Source: Pantoea sp. Cy-639 (GTDB lineage Bacteria > Pseudomonadota > Gammaproteobacteria > Pseudomonadales > Pseudomonadaceae). Taken from it: a stretch of 64,000 nt of DNA. Shown here piece after piece: positions 62,049 through 64,000 of the stretch. The DNA lies in assembly GCF_011752525.1 (NCBI RefSeq), contig NZ_VWXI01000002.1:403873-467872 (forward strand), given 5' to 3'. Under the pieces are notes generated by a model that did not search any database, was not told where the DNA came from, and saw nothing but the letters and a program-made list of their open reading frames with translations. The stretch's first letter is position 1. Each line of letters opens with the position of its first letter. The position numbers and the translations under genes were made by a program.

Positions 62049-63713
62049 ATGTACCAGCACTTCATCCAGGGCCTGCAACGGCTCGGCCGCGCCTTGATGC
62101 TGCCCATCGCCATCCTGCCCATCGCCGGCCTGCTGCTGCGCCTGGGCGACACCGACCTGCTCGACATCGCCCTGGTGCATGACGCCGGGCAGGCGATCTT
62201 CGCCAACCTGGCGCTGATCTTCGCGGTCGGCATCGCCGTGGGCTTCGCCCGCGACAACAACGGCACCGCCGGCCTGGCTGGCGCCATCGGCTACCTGGTG
62301 CTGGTGGCGACGCTGAAGGTGATAGATCCGGCGATCGACATGGGCATGCTCGCCGGGATCCTCTGCGGCCTGGTCGGTGGCGGCCTGTACAACCGCTTCA
62401 AGGACATCAAGCTGCCGGACTACCTGGCATTCTTCGGTGGCCGACGTTTCGTGCCGATCGCCACCGGCCTGTCGGCGGTAATGCTCGGCCTGCTGTTCGG
62501 GCTGATCTGGCCGCCGATCCAGCAAGGCATCAACAGCCTCGGCCAGCTGATGCTCGAGAGCGGCAGCATCGGCGCGTTCTTCTTCGGCGTGCTCAACCGG
62601 CTGCTGATCATCACCGGCCTGCACCACATCCTCAACAACCTGGTGTGGTTCGTCTTCGGCAGCTTCCAGGGCGCCGGCGGGCAGGTGGTCACTGGCGATC
62701 TTGCACGTTACTTCGCCGGCGACCCCAACGCCGGGCAATTCATGGCCGGCATGTTCCCGATGATGATCTTCGGCCTGCCGGCCGCCTGCCTGGCCATGTA
62801 CCGGCATGCCCTGCCCGGCCGGCGCAAGCTGATCGGCGGGGTGCTGCTGTCGATGGCGCTGACCTCGGCGCTGACCGGGGTGACCGAGCCGATCGAGTTC
62901 GCCTTCATGTTCCTCGCGCCGCTGCTGTACCTGATCCATGCGCTGCTGACCGGGCTGTCCATGGCCCTGTGCGACCTGCTGGGAATCCGCCTGGGCTTCA
63001 CCTTTTCCGGAGGCGCCATCGACATGGCCCTGGGCTGGGGGCGCTCGAGCAATGGCTGGCTGGTGTTCCCGGTGGGGCTGCTGTATGCGCTGGTGTACTA
63101 CTTCGTGTTCGACTACTGCATCCGCCGCTTCGACCTGAAGACCCCGGGCCGTGAAGAGCAACCCGCCGCAGAGACCACCATGGCCGGCGACGCCGGCCGC
63201 GCCCGGCGCTATATCGACGCCCTTGGCGGCAGCGCCAACCTGCACGGCATCGATGCCTGCACCACGCGCCTGCGCCTGGTGCTCGCCGACCGCAGTCTGG
63301 CCAACGACGCGACCCTGAAAAGCCTTGGCGCCCTGGCAGTGGTCCGCCCCGGCAGCGGCGGCAGCCTGCAGGTGGTGGTCGGGCCGATGGCCGATGCACT
63401 GGCGGATGAACTACGTGCCGAGCTGCCTCATGCGCCAATCGGCAGCTCACTCAGCCCAGACATGCCGGCTCCCGCCACGCAGGCGATACCCGTCGAAGAT
63501 TGGCTGCAGGCATTGGGCGGCCGCGACAACCTGGTGACAGCGCAGTGCGTGGCGCTAAGTCGGGTACGTATTCAGCTCAAGGATCAGGATCAGGTCAATT
63601 CGGCGCAACTGGTGAGCCTGGGTTGCCAGGGCATCAGCAAGCAGGCGGATGGCGTTTGGCATTTGCTGCTGGGTGCTCGAGCCGCGTCACTGAGTCAGGC
63701 ATTGCACGGTTGA
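62049..63713 (+). CDS. nagE: GlcNAc-specific PTS permease EIIC-EIIB with extra EIIB-like domain
   Basis: A 554-residue inner-membrane permease that imports and phosphorylates N-acetylglucosamine. The EIIC part (residues 1 to about 365) opens MYQHFIQGLQRLGRALMLPIAILPIAGLLLRLGDTD and has GLHHILNNLVWFVFGSFQG and GVTEPIEFAFMFLAPLLY. The EIIB domain has Cys 404 in LHGIDACTTRLRLVL. A second EIIB-like segment fills the last 75 residues (IPVEDWLQALGGRDNLVTAQ, then SRVRIQLKDQD), in which the Cys position reads Ala when aligned on the R-x-R. It is the last gene of the nag operon. Confidence 0.95.
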   Translation: MYQHFIQGLQRLGRALMLPIAILPIAGLLLRLGDTDLLDIALVHDAGQAIFANLALIFAVGIAVGFARDNNGTAGLAGAIGYLVLVATLKVIDPAIDMGMLAGILCGLVGGGLYNRFKDIKLPDYLAFFGGRRFVPIATGLSAVMLGLLFGLIWPPIQQGINSLGQLMLESGSIGAFFFGVLNRLLIITGLHHILNNLVWFVFGSFQGAGGQVVTGDLARYFAGDPNAGQFMAGMFPMMIFGLPAACLAMYRHALPGRRKLIGGVLLSMALTSALTGVTEPIEFAFMFLAPLLYLIHALLTGLSMALCDLLGIRLGFTFSGGAIDMALGWGRSSNGWLVFPVGLLYALVYYFVFDYCIRRFDLKTPGREEQPAAETTMAGDAGRARRYIDALGGSANLHGIDACTTRLRLVLADRSLANDATLKSLGALAVVRPGSGGSLQVVVGPMADALADELRAELPHAPIGSSLSPDMPAPATQAIPVEDWLQALGGRDNLVTAQCVALSRVRIQLKDQDQVNSAQLVSLGCQGISKQADGVWHLLLGARAASLSQALHG

Positions 63714-64000
63714 TGCAGAAAACAGGGGCTGGAGCAGTCCAGGCAGAAGGTAAAGGAACTCAGCGAGAACCCAAACTTCCAGCCAATCAAGGTCAGTGAG
63801 AGTTTGCGCAATACATTCCCTCTGTTCTGAGGCAACCCAATTCCCTGGGCAATAAAAAAGGTGGGCATCTGCCTAATGCCAGTCAGTTAAGCTGACTGGC
63901 ATTTTCATTTTCGGGTCGGATATTTTGCTGGTCGTTGCTTAACTACTCTCGGGAACCAACGATCAGGTCGTCGATGAGGCAAGATATACTGCGCCGCTGC
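63714..64000. other. Spacer after nagE running to the window end
   Basis: A 287-bp stretch with no credible gene. It contains the terminator at 63875-63906. A TATACT hexamer at 63985-63990 might be a -10 for a gene beyond the window, but no matching -35 was found. Confidence 0.45.
63875..63906 (+). terminator. Intrinsic terminator of the nag operon
   Basis: AATGCCAGTCAG pairs with CTGACTGGCATT around the loop TTAAG, followed by TTC and further T residues. It lies 160 nt past nagE. Confidence 0.85.

Overview
The window reads as chromosome from a Pseudomonas of the P. putida group. The basis is high-GC coding sequence, gene blocks typical of that group (rpsP-rimM-trmD-rplS next to ffh; hom-thrC-dsbC-xerD-recJ; a nagA/nagF/nagE phosphotransferase block), and Pseudomonas-type extragenic palindromes such as the inverted pair near 29.85 kb. 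This is recognition from protein sequence and gene order. No database was consulted.

Layout. 1-3.6 kb: 3' part of plsB, a YbaY-like lipoprotein, a DUF4197 protein and a small orphan. 3.6-8.6 kb: an RND efflux pump (permease and lipoprotein adaptor) divergent from a TetR regulator, with a palindromic operator candidate between them. 8.6-9.6 kb: a gene-free, repeat-bounded module with hairpins and short tandem repeats. 9.6-20 kb: recJ, a YaeQ-like gene, a CoA-transferase, a periplasmic binding-like protein, a receiver-like protein, thrC, hom, dsbC and xerD. 20-28.3 kb: a Na+/H+ antiporter, a thioesterase, rplS-trmD-rimM-rpsP, ffh, a CcsA/YpjD-like protein and a CorC-like transporter. 28.5-34.3 kb: an MHS transporter, purT, a VUT transporter, a DUF1289 protein, a gamma-carbonic anhydrase, two Nudix hydrolases and an L,D-transpeptidase. 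34.7-40.9 kb: a two-partner secretion pair (TpsB transporter, TpsA exoprotein of 1489 aa).

41-56.4 kb is the most interesting part. It holds a complete-looking type II secretion system. Eleven gsp genes (C, D, E, F, G, H, I, J, L, M, N) lie on the minus strand behind a SoxB-family protein. A divergent phoX phosphatase, a detached gspK and a tatABC set follow. Both candidate cargo proteins carry twin-arginine signals that also contain a lipobox-like cysteine. The SoxB-like protein appears to have lost the metal ligands of its family. Two Pho-box-like sites lie between it and phoX. I infer a phosphate-starvation export module: Tat moves folded phosphatase-type proteins across the inner membrane and the type II system moves them across the outer membrane.

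56.6-63.7 kb is an N-acetylglucosamine operon: a GntR/HutC regulator behind three TGGTATT repeats at 11-bp spacing, nagA, a SIS-domain deaminase/isomerase, an EIIA-HPr-EI fusion, and an EIICB with a second, degenerate EIIB. The window ends in a terminator and an unassigned promoter-like stretch.
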